Below, piece after piece: positions 10,791 to 22,999 of a stretch of DNA of 64,000 nucleotides. Source of the stretch: Arenicola marina (Eukaryota; Annelida; Polychaeta; Arenicolidae); contig OZ025248.1 in NCBI GenBank assembly GCA_964019135.1, forward strand, positions 71,368,119 to 71,432,118, in the 5' to 3' direction. The position numbers were made by a program, and so were the translations under genes. Below the pieces are notes generated by a model. The model ran no database searches. It was not told the origin of the DNA and worked only from the letters and a program-made list of their open reading frames with translations. How positions within the stretch are numbered: the first letter of the stretch is position 1; the number at the start of each line of letters is the position of its first letter.

Positions 10791-11283
10791 AGACAACAGT
10801 AAAGTTTTTTGAGCCTAGCCCGCCATTATATAACTATCGCCCAAATTCACGGACACTTCCTGATAGCTTATACTCTTGTTATTGTGACCGATATGGTATT
10901 CAGACCTGACCAGTGAACCAATAATCCTCAAGCAATTTTTGCAACAAAGGAGGTCATAATGGTAAATTGTCAATGTTATACTTATTTTTGCATACTCGAC
11001 ACCACGCTTGCAGAAGACGTTCGGCTATGATCACGTGACACGTATGCGTCACTCATAGTCTTCCGAAACATGCGTCTGGGCTATTCTGGGCATGGGCGTG
11101 TTACCCCGACTGGGCGTCTTGCTCCACCTACCCTACCCTTTTCACCCGTCACCCCCATGCTCCCATGCATGCCTCCCACGCCCCCTGACCCCCTGGCCCC
11201 ACCACTCCCTGACAGAAGGCCTCCGCCTGAGGGGCAGTGTCATCATGATGAAATTTCTGTATGATATTCCAGTGGCCTATTGA
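10791..11283. other. non-coding stretch
   Basis: No supportable gene. The Pro-rich open frames at 11070-11283 come from C-rich sequence and have no family resemblance. Confidence 0.35.
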
Positions 11284-11289
11284 TATAAT

Positions 11290-11338
11290 TGGGGGGTGGG
11301 GGTGGGGGTGGGGGGTTGAAGGGGGGGGGGGGGGTGGA
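11290..11338. other. G-tract cluster, possible G-quadruplex
   Basis: Repeated GGGGGTGGGGG blocks followed by a run of about 14 G on the plus strand. The run lengths may be unreliable in an assembly. Confidence 0.5.
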
Positions 11339-11516
11339 GTGCACGAGCTGGTCCAATTCCCAAATCAAAATACTTATAGCAATTCATTATCAGTTCACGG
11401 GGATAATTAATTAAACTGTAATTGCTATTCATGGGGAAAATACGATCTCACAGTGTTATGTATCACTAAGGGTTTACGGTGACTTCCGTGTCACATTTAG
11501 GCGTCTGCCGAAAAAT

Positions 11517-11640
11517 GCATTTCTATTTTGAAATTCAAGATGGCTGTCTAACACCGTGGGGTGTCCATGGCAGCCTTTCTATCCTATCTTATATTGTGGC
11601 AAATTTGTTGTCTCAAGGTTTTGCACTTCTGTGACCTATT
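11517..11640 (+). repeat. dispersed repeat, copy 1
   Basis: Shares with 12075-12206 the words AAGATGGCYGTC, ACGCCGTGGGG-like, CCATGGMAGCCTTTCT, TTGTCTCAAG and TTTCTG/CTTCTG in the same order. The family is not recognised. Confidence 0.6.
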
Positions 11641-12074
11641 TCACGTACATATGTGAGCTCTAGCCGGCTAGCCCCCCTTAGCCGTCTACGCGAAATGACA
11701 GAAGGCGCGGTGACGCTTCGGCCTATAACTCGGTCGATATTGCATGCACATAGCTGCTATCGGTATTACATGTTTAATGCTTGACATCAAGGCTTGACGT
11801 TTGATCTCGTTTCTAATTCGATTACCAGTGATTAGATATTTACTGGCTATTAACAATTGAGCTTTTCTCCGCAGATAAAGGACAAAAAATGTGCATAGAA
11901 ATTAATAAACATTTATCGATTTTGAGAAAGGGCCATGGTGCTTATTGTTTATCGGAGTCAGGTGATAAGATAGTACGTTTTGCAGAAATTTATTCCTTGA
12001 CTTGAAATGTATGTTACAGACAGCAAAATCATTATCGTATGTTCTGTAGAAACCGATATACATTAGACACAATT

Positions 12075-12206
12075 ATTTCTATGGCGACCATTTTAAAGTT
12101 GAAGATGGCCGTCCGACGCCGTGGGGTTGCCATGGAAGCCTTTCTTTCCCAAATGGGAAATGGTTTCAAATGCGTTGTCTCAAGATTTTACATTTCTGGC
12201 CTTGAT
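12075..12206 (+). repeat. dispersed repeat, copy 2
   Basis: Direct-orientation partner of the 11517 copy, roughly 75-80 percent alike by eye. It has a small insertion (CCCAAATGGGAAATGG) that is itself palindromic. Confidence 0.6.
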
Positions 12207-13596
12207 ATTTAAACATTTTGAATAATGGTTTTCGTGTACCACTCTTTTGGCAGTTACACAACAGTACATGGTTAGAGTTAAAGGAGTAGGTAAAAGCCAG
12301 CGTGATTACACAGGGAAGGCCGTGAGTGCGACAATGCTATCAGTCATTTTTCATCTCCATGGTTGAATACCTTCCCGAAAATCCTCATGAGCATTCGCGC
12401 CATCAGATGGTAGCAATCAACCATACTGGCTCATATAGACTATATGGGCTATAATATGGATAGGTGCTACCTAAAAAATGCGAGTGTATATTTATTAATT
12501 CAGATATTCCGAGGGGTTACATCTAGATTAATATTAAAAATTAAAATCTCACTTCGGCTTGCCATAAAGAATATCTTTGACGGATACCATGCACGTGCTT
12601 GTGGCATATCATTCGGTTGCTTAGGAACTCCTATTGTGATGTCATGTTTATAACATTTTGACGTCACAACTACTCACTATGACAGCAGCCGATGGGCGGT
12701 CACCAAGAGCGCTCTGCTTGGCAACAGACATTTAGCCCGTCGCTTATAAATTAAAGTTACTATTACAACAAAAAGTAAACATTCATTGTGATCCAAATCT
12801 GGCGGAGAAAAAACGTGTGTACAGTGACGTTGATGTGCTGGTGACGTAACACGCATGAAGTAATCCCCGCCAGGGCGAGCGCCAACGACTAACTTTCCGG
12901 AAGTCACTGGTACCAACCATATATATACTAGACGTTATTGGCCAGGATTCGCGACTGGCAGCGCCTCCTTGAGGCAGAGTGTTATACAGTGTTTACAGCT
13001 GTTCCAACAGCCGCGGCGCCTCACGTGATCTGACGGAACACCCCCGCCGCAAAATTTGTTGAAATAGTAACTTTAACTTAATTTGAAGTATACATCCAGT
13101 GTTAACATTGAATAATTTATTCGTTAATTTTGTGGGGCAGCTTCTTTATTTATTAAAGACATGACATAATAGGCTCCGTCCTCTCTTTGCTTGGATATAT
13201 TTATGTACAGCTGATATTTACTCCGTATCCAAAAACGTCTCATGGGGGTTGTTACGCGAAATGAAAGTCCTAAGCCTATGCTTGAAATGGACTTTGAATA
13301 TGCATGCATGTTACCTTAAGAGCTCGCTTGCGCTTGCTATTAGGGCTGGATATGTGTAATACTTGGCCGACAGTACGGACTATCTTAGGCAGTGTTATAG
13401 CTCACACGGATGCGTATTGCTGCCAAATCAAAACAAATGACATTCATGCTGCCGCGTAGACAATGTGCTTTCAGTGGGCAATTAAGTGTCGACTCCCATG
13501 AGCCTCAGCGAGGGGGTGCGCGGACTTGCTTCCACCTTCACATTACGGCGAGCTCTTGACGACCGTTAAGATATATTACTGGCCAGAACACTCCCG
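12207..13596. other. non-coding stretch
   Basis: No supportable gene. 12900-13050 holds a TATATATAC-like word followed by a GC-rich segment, which could be a promoter, but no first exon can be attached to it. Confidence 0.3.
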
Positions 13597-13974
13597 GTGA
13601 GTTCATGCCCTTTCACTAGACGTGTACTATTATTTAAGATATGTCCCGTTGTGTTGCTTACACGGCAGTCATATGCATTGGGCTTGTTTTCTCATGCTGG
13701 TTTAATAAGATCCTTACCGGTATTAACAATTGTGAACTTTGTTATTTATGCGAGTCTTATGCTTGTGTTCGTGTGTTTCATGGTTAACAATTTGGGAATA
13801 AATGTGGGTATAACCCTCCATAAACGTCATTTAATTTATTTAATATTTACCTTTGCGGTCCTGGTAACTGAGATTTATTGGTACGTTTCTGTTTATATCA
13901 CTAGGTTGCAGCTTTGTTTGACGGAATGGCCTGAACTTTGTGCTTTTGAGTCTATAATTAACATTAATGAATAA
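13597..13974 (+). other. open frame with two hydrophobic segments, doubtful
   Basis: A 125-codon frame without an ATG at its start, with hydrophobic stretches VLTIVNFVIYASLMLVFVCF and LIYLIFTFAVLV. AT-rich DNA easily gives such frames. No family is recognised, and a splice-donor-like CCGGTGAGT lies at its beginning. I would not annotate it as a gene without transcript support. Confidence 0.12.
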
Positions 13975-14769
13975 TTGAGCGATAATTGTTTTATCGTGAA
14001 TAGTTTAGGGCGGGTGTATAGTTTTCGTTGTGGTTGAAATGAAATCAAGATTTTGTTTGGACCGATGAGAGAATGAATTTGTTTAACTAAACCAGTTATA
14101 TTTGTGCACATGTGCCCAGGCAAGATATATCGGAGGAAAAAATCAGGCCCAGATGTAGTTTTCTGCAAATTTCAAGGCCAGATCAAGGCAAAGAAAAACA
14201 TAGCCCCCCGCCCCCCATCGATATCAAAGGGTCCGCCCCTTAAAATGAAATTGCTATAATTATTGTTTTATGCCCGGGAAAGGAGGGTGTGTGTGTGTGG
14301 GGGGGGGGGGGGGGATCTTCGATTGATATGCTTCGTGATATTTATTGACCACAAATCGGCGACTGTAGGCCTATTAAAGCATAAAAATGTCGTTTCGACG
14401 ATATTAACGTAACGGGTTTGTTAGAAAGTTTCCCCAACATCGTAGGAGAAACCATCGGGTTCTTCGTTGTTTTAACTTAGCCTACGTGTGCCTCACGCCT
14501 ACCACTCAGCCATATTTCGTGGGCTCCAACAATTGGAAGATGGACCCATCATCGGACCATGCCTGCTCCGTAGGTTCAATGGCTCTATCGGCCAGCGATC
14601 GATGAACATTGGCTTATATTTGGCCATGGCCGGGGTAAAGACTAGGTATCACGGTTCAAAAGTAGCGCGATGGTGTGTCATGGATGTAGGCCTACTAAGG
14701 GTCTCATGTTTCTGAATGCAACACGCTCAACCGTGTCTGTTCTGGGCGCAAACGGAGAATAAAGCAGCT
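13975..14769. other. non-coding stretch with G run
   Basis: A (TG)n/G-run lies near 14288-14315. Otherwise nothing supportable. Confidence 0.3.
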
Positions 14770-15040
14770 GACGATTTAGAATCTTGACCACATTAGAATC
14801 CGACGATATTAGAATCCTGATGATATTATAATCCGGTGATATTATAATCTGGCGATATTACACTCCTGACGATATATTTAAAGCCTGACCATTTTAGAAG
14901 CCTGACGATAATGAAATCGTGAATATATTAAAATCGTGACGATATTAAAATCGTGACGATATTAGAAGACTGACGACATTAGAATCCTGATAATATTAGA
15001 AACCTGACAATGTAAAAAGCCTGACGAAACCTGATAATAT
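14770..15040. repeat. degenerate ~19-22-bp tandem repeat
   Basis: About a dozen diverged copies of a unit like CCTGACGATATTAGAAT with AT-rich variation. No coding potential. Confidence 0.65.
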
Positions 15041-15812
15041 AAGGCTCCATACGTTACACGGCCACTACATGGTGCGGTCTCATTTGTGCGGTTCGGTACC
15101 TGCCTACAAGCCCAAAGACTGATGTCTATTCTACGTGGCGAAACCATTTACATTCATAAAAAAACATCCACAAAGCAAATAATGCTGTTGCAATAAAACG
15201 CTGTATAGCACTGGGCAGTCACTGCGTGATCTGATCAAGACCTCACGAGACAGGGATACTTATACTGTATGTCAATGCCTATCATCAATGGCCTGTACGT
15301 GCTGCCTACATTCCGGTTGTTGGCCTTCTCTCGCTTAACACACGAACACACCTAAAGCTGTCCTTGGATGCACAACTAACCACTGAAGTTCTGTGCTATA
15401 TCAGAATTTTAACAATCCGGGCGAGTAAATTTATATTATATATGAACGGTTATACAGTTGATAAGCTAGAATGCGGTTGTCTCATGAATAAGGCTGTACA
15501 GCTCTCGCGGGTTCTATTTCCAGTTTAGGTCCTTTGGGGACCAAGAAAAAAACACGTGTTCTCAGAACGAGTGCGCATCACGATGGTGCCTTGATACAGC
15601 TGCGTGACCCGCACTCATTGTTACAGTAGCTAAACAGTTGGTGCCACGCCAAAACAGCTTGAGATCATATTAATCTTATGTGTTTCTACGCTTATATTAT
15701 CGAGCTATAACGCCCCCAATAGTAGACGGGAATACGTTTTCCACTTGTTTTCGCACCTACCGATTTCAATTCTGGGGGCGAGGAAAGTGACGTCAAATGG
15801 GAATACAAACGC
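15041..15812. other. non-coding stretch
   Basis: I see no supportable gene or repeat. Confidence 0.3.
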
Positions 15813-15832
15813 TTGTGCTTTTACATTGATGC

Positions 15833-16178
15833 TCAGATCCTATCTGCTGATTGGCTTGAACTCAGCATGAAGCAATCATCCATGAGAACAATACACGCCC
15901 TTGACAACAAATGCCTACGCATTGCCTCACCTTTCAATCTTGTGACATCAATTTGCTCAGTTGCAATGCTCCCAAAAATAAACCCGCCGGACTTCACTTT
16001 TCCTACTTTAACGAACGCGTTGATAGTGATGTCGTGGACTAAAAACTCTAAACTCCCATTAAAACAAATTCCTATTTGTTTATCTTCACTAAACAAAGTT
16101 AACTCTGAGCTTAAAAATCGTGGCACGAACCGTTTAACGTTTGAGTGTTGGGAACCGGCCGGCTGCGCGGTTTGTTAG
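15833..16178 (-). other. unresolved region open on both strands
   Basis: Both strands are open for about 300 bp. The minus reading (ending ...SSSQSADRI-stop at 15833) can be extended rightward to about 16175. The plus reading runs 15813-16178 without an ATG at its start. Neither reading is recognised. The mix of residues in the minus reading looks protein-like (for example ...GSLEFLVHDITINAFVKVGK). It could be a piece of an old gene or mobile-element protein. Confidence 0.25.
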
Positions 16179-17364
16179 TGGAGAATTGAGCGGGTGTGAA
16201 CTATTTTGTTTGCTTTGGTCCAGGCATTCTAAACTATAAAATCCTAATATAGTTAAAGATAAGACATTTATCACTCCATACTGCATGTGGTGCATTCGAT
16301 GAGACTGTAGGAAGCTTTGTATTTTGAGGCAAATCGTTAATGTTTACATTTCTGCGGTAAACGGAGTCTTCGCCTGGTTGCCTGGTCATAGAAGAACATT
16401 TTTAGTAAGAAAATGAGGACACATTTTACCGTAATTTCTTCAGAGTTGCTAAAAATAAATGAATACCATTGGGATAATTATTAAGTCTGAGAGCGACGCA
16501 AAAATAGTGCTTTGGCAATTGATATCTCACCAACCATTTCCATAAACAATTGTCAATTATAAATAGACAATGAGCTGGTAAAAATACTATGTACTCCAAT
16601 TTACATGGATAAAATCACCAATGCAAATTTGATTGAGGTGACCATCACTGGTACCTGTACCTGTACCTTCGTATGGATTTTGTCAGACGATAAATTACGT
16701 TTGACTGAAAATCAACTTTATTAGCATTCTCTTAGTATCAGTGGCTTGATTTAGAGGAATGTTTGTAGTTTGTAGTTTAATATATATTGAATATGTTCGA
16801 TCATTAGGCCACACAAAGGGTATTGATAAATTGTACGTTATTTCCCTTCCCCACACACATTTTAGAAATAGTAATGGAAATTACATCTGTAATATCTCAT
16901 ATAAGCCTACTGATTAACTTGCCAATGGGTACATGTATACCATACATTATCTGAATTAAACAAACAGGCCTACGTTTTCGTTTGCTTTCATTATGAATAA
17001 ATATATATACGCGATTACCGGTATTATAGTTGAATTGCACTAGAAATTTGCAACACTTGCCTTATTCTTCCTAGATATACCCACGGCAGGTAATTCACAC
17101 AATCAGCACTTTAGTCTAGAACAGTAGAACTTTTTCAATCCGGAAATAGTTGCGCTTGCCCTTATAGGTTTTACCTATATGCCATATTATCGCTGAGGGC
17201 GAATATAGGCCTACGCTTAGACAATCAGGAAGAAGATAATAAATACAGAAGCAATGAAAGAACACACATCTGCGTAGTTCGTTGGCAGAGCCACAGGCTA
17301 TCTGAGCAGCACGACCGAGGCGCCAAATATCGGCGGTGGCGAGAGGAGGCGAGCCACACTTGCG
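16179..17364. other. non-coding, upstream of the LicD-like gene
   Basis: No gene is seen. The last 100 bp before the ATG at 17365 are GC-richer and could hold the promoter or 5' UTR, but no clear TATA box is placed. Confidence 0.3.
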
Positions 17365-18285
17365 ATGGGTTGCAATGGGCTGAACAAGCGTTGCCCGCTC
17401 CACTCGTTCGCTACTTTACGATTTGTATTGGTCGCCAGCACTCCCGCGTCCTTCATCCTCATTACGCGCCAAATCTCTTATCGCAACAACTTCGCATCAT
17501 CACAGGGCGAGACTGTCCTCGTCGAACCCAGGTGCACTCGATTCATATGGAATGAAAACTCGGTGAGACGCGACTTGGTATTTAGGAGGAGGTTCTCCCC
17601 GTTTTGGCCGGTCATGAATGCCAGTTCAGTGGCTTTGTCCCTGGACACGCTGTCCGTCTTCGCAGGTATTCTGGATAACCTGGGCGTGACGTACTTCCTG
17701 TACTTCGGCTCCTTACTTGGCTCCTACAGACACCACGGCTTCATTCCTTGGGACGACGACATCGACATCGCCTTTAACCTGTCGCAAAGTGACGTCATCT
17801 TCGCTGCTCTGACGTCAGCGGCGCCGGGGTACACGCTTGGATACCGACACCTTCCGAAGTTTTATCGCTACGACCCCGACGCTCCGACTCAGCCGTCCAC
17901 GAGGGTAAGTGCGCGTTACATTACCGCGAGGGATAGCTTCCGTGACGTCATCCAATGGCCGTTCGTCGATATGTTTCACTTCGTGGATAACGGAAGTCAC
18001 ATCTGCGTCGATGATCGGAAGTGTTGGCCGCGAGAATCGATCCTCCCATTCCAGCGGCGCCCGTTCGAATGTATGATGCTGCCAGTGCCACGGAATCTTA
18101 GTCACGTGTTTAAAGTCATGGCACCTGAGTACTCAGACATGATGAGCGAATGTGAGACCACCCATTGGAACCACATACAGGAGAAACGTAGCCCCAACCC
18201 CATAATGTACCATATTCCCGTTTCAGGCAGGTGTTTCCTTTCGTCAAGAGACAAGTGCGGGAACAGTTCACTATGGAGACGTTAA
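17365..18285 (+). CDS. LicD/fukutin-like transferase, single exon, C-terminus disrupted
   Basis: A 306-codon frame. Residues 15-33 are hydrophobic after a short basic N-terminus, as in a type II Golgi membrane anchor. The LicD-family nucleotidyltransferase-like core follows: FGSLLGSYRHHG (114-125), then WDDDIDIAF (129-137) with the metal-binding Asp cluster D130/D131/D132/D134, then WPFVDMF (198-204). Family members (bacterial LicD, fukutin, FKRP and many invertebrate paralogues) transfer phospho-sugars or phosphocholine to glycans; the donor here is unknown. The start was chosen for its position just before the anchor and its context GCGATGG. The last ~18 residues of this frame (GRCFLSSRDKCGNSSLWRR) do not look like the family, while the frame at 18231-18332 does (see that entry). 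A donor-like AGGGTAAGT at 17902-17910 is probably cryptic, as translation continues sensibly through it. Confidence 0.82.
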   Translation: MGCNGLNKRCPLHSFATLRFVLVASTPASFILITRQISYRNNFASSQGETVLVEPRCTRFIWNENSVRRDLVFRRRFSPFWPVMNASSVALSLDTLSVFAGILDNLGVTYFLYFGSLLGSYRHHGFIPWDDDIDIAFNLSQSDVIFAALTSAAPGYTLGYRHLPKFYRYDPDAPTQPSTRVSARYITARDSFRDVIQWPFVDMFHFVDNGSHICVDDRKCWPRESILPFQRRPFECMMLPVPRNLSHVFKVMAPEYSDMMSECETTHWNHIQEKRSPNPIMYHIPVSGRCFLSSRDKCGNSSLWRR

Positions 18286-18332
18286 TGTTCGATGATAAAA
18301 CCATAAATACTGTCACAATCCGCTTGACTTAG
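18231..18332 (+). pseudogene. probable true C-terminus of the LicD-like gene in another frame
   Basis: Starting at GTG 18231 and shifted by -1 (or +2) relative to the 17365 frame, 33 codons encode VFPFVKRQVREQFTMETLMF and then DDKTINTVTIRLT, ending TAG at 18330-18332. As I recall the family, it ends with a [Y/F]PFVxR segment followed by a hydrophobic/Thr-rich strand, so this reading fits far better than the last residues of the main frame. Either a one-base indel near 18205-18230 has damaged the gene, or the assembly has an error there. Confidence 0.55.
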
Positions 18333-20560
18333 TAACCCTGCTGATGACGTCCATTTCGTCTTTCATTTTGACTTTTAATTGCCTATTATGTGCGAGACCT
18401 TGCTTACAAATTTGTCATGCCATATAACGCTTTACTTCACGCTCAGGACCGCTTGACGTACAATTTCTGGCCAATTCCGTTTCGTCATTCTTGGCGCTGC
18501 ATTAGAAACCCATTCACTATGGCGTTCACCGATGCACTGACACACTATCTCTACAGTAAATATGTAACACTTCCTGCATATTATATGGGCATAGCATGAT
18601 CCTTGTTATGTTACGTAATGAATTGCATTCTACTTAAAAAAAAACGTATTTATACTATTATGAAATTATGATATGATATTCATCTAAATTGGAACATTTA
18701 CATTTTGAAGATGACCAATATCCCATACACTTGCGAAACGTTTAACGCATACAAGATCAGACGATACATCCCATCAATGTCTAAACACCAAATATTAAAT
18801 ATTTTCGTAAGGCGAACTATGACTTTGGCGCCGACGTCAGGATTGCAATAACTACCATTCATTATGACACCGACACGGGTACCCCATGCACCGCCGATTT
18901 GTGTGGAGATCTGACAGCGGCAGGTTGATCCTTGTCAAGGGGAATCTCTATATAACAAAACAACGTTCCATCATGAAAAGTGAAAAGGGGGTTTTTACAA
19001 CGTGAAAGCTAATTTATGCGGGGGTGGCGTATTTCTCGTTCCTCTTCACTCTGGGGGCGTCGCTGATCCACATAGGCTTACGGTTAATTTGTACCGATTT
19101 TTGGCCAATCAGCGACGTCGCCATTCACCTTTCCGGTCAGCTATCGAGCAACTATAGCAATTCTCGATTCTATTGTGATCCGAGATTTTTAATCAGGTGT
19201 ATAGGTTTTCTACCTTAGAGGTCTAGCCTATAAGCTGCAGTGTCGTTTCTTTTTCCTGTTATGCTTCTGCGTTACTTTTGTTACGCGTTAGCTTCTTCGA
19301 TGGGGCTACATCTGTAGCTCCTCTGTCCGCCTCCGTCAGGCCACTTGTGGACCTTAGGGACTTAATTATGGTACTCATGCAGTAAAGCTGTACTCTTTGT
19401 CACCTTGTACTGTTGACTTACGCCCATTAACATTGTAAGCACGGCCTTGTGCTCTGCAAGATTACGAATGGCTTTGTGTAATTGTATTTTTTGTTTACAT
19501 TACCATGGCCTTTTGTCTCCCACCTCTGATGGGGGTCGGGCTCCTTGAACGCGCATGCGTCATTCAGCTTCGGGTTCGACTTAGCCACGACCACATAAAG
19601 GTATTTTTGCATTGTCACGTCTGGTTGGCTGCCAGGTTTCAGTAACCTACCAGACCAACATCACCAGTGAGGCTGATTTGTCTTTGCTCCTCGCGTGACA
19701 CCGCAAGTTTTTTTCACCGTGTCGTGGAGATTCTCTACCCACCCAGGAGAGTCTTGTTGTATAATAATCACGGAAATTGTGTGCCCTACGGGGTATTGGG
19801 CCCTGTCATTTAATATGTAATGCCATGATTTCTTACCCGCAACATTATCTCCGGGGACGCTTTTTTGTCCGTATTTAGGCCCCCATTGGAAATGTTGAAT
19901 CTTCGATTCTGTGTCAGTCTATTATCGTCATTCGGCCAATGGAAAAAAATAACCCCAAATTGACACTGTGCAGTTTTTTTAATCATTTTAACAAAGGCAA
20001 CAAAAAGACACGTAAGTTTAGTTTTCGATTTATTATTTTAAAGCTATTGTTGCCAAAAGCGTATCAGGATACAACATTGTTACATATTAAGGCCTGATTA
20101 TTTATTCTTGCCACTAGGTAAACCGGTGAATTACACACAAATCTGTGACGTAGTTCGAATAGCTTCCAATGTTCGGTCAGTTGGCACGCATTAAATACCT
20201 TCTCTTCCAGGTTTACCATTACATTTTGAAGCTAATGTTTCAGTTTTGTTAGATGTGAATGTTAATCATTCGTTTCCGTCTACCGTGCGGATGTTGTTGC
20301 ATTAGCAGGAAACAACTGTTAGAATTGCTTTAATTACGCTGCAAATTAAATAGATTAAAAAAAATGTGCAATTAAATAGTAGGAAGTCCTTACGATAACC
20401 GAACACACAGAGTGGTTGCCCCGAGCTCCTTTGACAAGAAGAGGGGGTTTAAAGCAGGTATTCCAATTACTCAAATACGTGAGTAACCAGCCTGAACTTA
20501 TGCAACCAACATTCCTAGTGTCCCGTCTGTGTTCGATACACGTGTTTTTCCTTTTATAGC
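18333..20560. other. non-coding stretch
   Basis: Several short open frames (18390, 19024, 19427) show no domain or splice support. Nothing else is supportable. Confidence 0.3.
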
Positions 20561-20739
20561 CAGTGTGTAAACCCCCCACCAAAATTGAAAATTCGCATGT
20601 AAAAATACGGTCTAAAAAGAGAAAAGTTGGTGCTGTGGCGAGCTGGCAAGCGGTGATAACAGACAGTAGGGTGAAACAGGAAATAGCCAGAAATGGTGGA
20701 GGTAGTAAACTCATTCGAAGTTGTACCTTTCAATCACAG
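20561..20739 (+). CDS. possible internal exon, unrecognised
   Basis: An acceptor-like TTCCTTTTATAG (ending about 20560) and a donor CAATCACAG|GTGACA (20731-20745) bracket an open frame of about 59 codons (VCKPPTKIENSHVKIRSKKR...). The start CKPPTKIENS faintly resembles a sushi module, but the later cysteines do not fit. The opposite strand is also open. Weak call. Confidence 0.2.
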
Positions 20740-22324
20740 GTGACAAGCAACGAACCTTCGGAAATAAATATACTTAAATGCGGCGTGTTTCAGACATTGC
20801 AACAGCCACTAAACGTGAACAATGTTTTAAAAAATGCATTTGTCGGCAGAGTAAGGACTTATTATGTGTGCTGAATAATAAGTCATTGACTCCGAGACAT
20901 CCACGGGTGAGTCCGGTCAGTGTCCGTGTTGGGTAGGCGCCCGGCCGTTATTGGTTGTGGTACAGGTTGAGCACATGGGCCGTGGTCAAGGCCTTGGCGA
21001 ACACGTCAATCAGCAAGAATTAACGAATACATTTAAATTGGGCTGATTGAGCTAAATTCGGTCACCATTCGATAGCAAATATATAACAATTTGATATATA
21101 CTCGTGAAGCTGTTACCTCAACTTCTAGCAATTGCTGTCCTGTCTTATACCACGAACTTACATCGAAACTACATGTATATATCATTCACGTGCAAATGGT
21201 ATGAAGCTGTGGTTTATATATGGGATGCAATATATTTTGTTTAAATATAATATAAATATAATCTTTGTTTATTTCAAAATGTTTACGACAACGTTTAGTA
21301 CATGAAAATGTTCACCCCTGGGAATGACGGTAGGTGATCATAAACTGAGATATTCAGACGACGTCAAAACGCTTGGTGTCACGTATATACAGGTGGATAC
21401 TGATGAACAATTGTTGGTTCTGCACGAGGTCCATTGCAACCGTGTAATAGCATGTTATTTAAATTCAATATTTCGCGCGTTGAAATTGGAGTAGTGCTGC
21501 TGATCTGGCGGGTGGCGGGGGCGGGGGGGGGGGGGGTGGCCGTGGGGACTTGACACCAAGAGCAGGGGACATATATCGCCCATTACTCTGCTACGGGAGC
21601 GGCGAGTCGGGGACATAGTAAAAGGCAATGCTTTGCATCTTCAGGGTTTAAAGCCACGCAAGGTACAAGAGCCGAAGTAAAATTGCAATTTGTATGTGCG
21701 TTCAGGGCGCTAAGGTAATAGACCACCCATGGGCACATTGAATAGCTCTGTTTGGGCCTTCTCTACAAACCTTTTCTTTTTGTGTGAATATGCAGTACTA
21801 TAAGATTAGTTTATACAATGGATATTCAATTAATGAAATCATATAATGGCTCGAGGCACAGTTACAAACAATTTATCAGAAGCTTACGCCACCGGAAGAT
21901 GAATACTTGTCTTACATACAGCATGGATTTTAGAGGATGGTTAACCATTATCAAACTTACATTCTCAGTTGGCTCGTTACACTTATATTCGAGATGAACA
22001 GTATTTACTATCAACAATACAATGACAATAAGTAAGTAATAATACACATAGTGATATTGATTAAATGAGCAATATGTATTGCATACGTATGTGTAATTGC
22101 GTGCCATTGAGAACTCGGGAGACAAGGAAAGTTTTGCTTATTATAGGGTAAATCTTTGTTTCTCGCCCCAACATTGGCAATAACCAGCCCATAATTTTCA
22201 GAATATGCCCCCAGAAGTAAAAAAAGAGGTAAATAGGGTCACACACAGCACGGGGGAACGTCAGAGTGGGTTCATTACCTCAATTAAATTGCCTTTTCTT
22301 ACAAGGCTTGAAGTCGAAGGATTA
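20740..22324. other. non-coding; no 3' end of the EGF gene found
   Basis: Downstream of the EGF array on the minus strand I looked for a terminal exon with a membrane segment and found none with splice support. A G-run lies at 21518-21537. A hydrophobic minus-strand frame at 22061-22246 lacks a convincing acceptor. Confidence 0.3.
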
Positions 22325-22340
22325 GTTCATGCCTGAAAAG
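22325..22340 (-). pseudogene. left edge of the EGF array: exon stub
   Basis: TTCATGCCTGAAAAG keeps only the acceptor and first codons of an EGF exon, and then non-array sequence begins. This marks the 3' boundary of the tandem duplications. Confidence 0.5.
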
Positions 22341-22550
22341 AAGAAACTACGTGTCACCTAACGTCTAAAATAGGGAAAGTTACTCATGTCTTAAATTTAA
22401 TGACTGGGAAAGAAGCAAATTCCTGGTGCCTCGTAACCTAAAAGTATAGTTTAGTTAGATAATCAATATTACCAGTATAATCATCATTTAATAAGATAAT
22501 GTTCGAGAGATGATTCATTCTTCTCTATTTTTAGTTGATTCGATACTGAC

Positions 22551-22664
22551 TTGTTTCACAATGTGTCCCAGTGTAGCCTGCAGCGCATAGGCATGAATAT
22601 CCGTTGACCAGACTGGTGCAGACTCCGCCATTTAGACATGGATTGTCGTCGCATTCGTCCATGC
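22551..22664 (-). CDS. EGF exon E1
   Basis: 3'-most complete exon. It reads GYSCLC and TGTHC near the end (not TGAIC), so it is the most diverged at the last loop. Donor ACAA|GTCAGT, acceptor TTTTCAG. Confidence 0.85.
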
Positions 22665-22885
22665 CTGAAAAGAGGGGAGGATGTGACTCTTTAACTTCCA
22701 ACATAGGGAAAGGTACTCATCTCTTAATTTTAATGACTGGGACAGAAGCAAAGTCATGGTGCCTCGTAACCTAAGATTATAGTTACGTAAGATTATCTTT
22801 ATTTTCCAACGTAATCATCGTTTAATAAGACATTGGGTTCGAGAGATGATTTATTGTTCTCTATTTGAGTGGACTCGATACTGAC

Positions 22886-22999
22886 TGGTTTCACAAGTCG
22901 CCCCAGTGTAGCCTGCAGCGCATAGGCATGAATATCCGTTGACCAGACTGATGCAGACTCCGCCATTTAGACATTGATTGTCGTCGCATTCGTCCATGC
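22886..22999 (-). CDS. EGF exon E2
   Basis: DDNQC with VCISL and TGATC. Both splice sites intact. Confidence 0.85.

Noticed and set aside
17904-17935. An intron starting at AGG|GTAAGT in the LicD-like gene
   Set aside because: No fitting acceptor is near, and the frame continues sensibly into WPFVDMF.
20355-20714. 119-residue minus-strand protein
   Set aside because: Antisense of a possible plus-strand exon, with no domain and no splice support.
22061-22246. Transmembrane terminal exon of the EGF gene
   Set aside because: It is hydrophobic, but it has no convincing acceptor or phase match.
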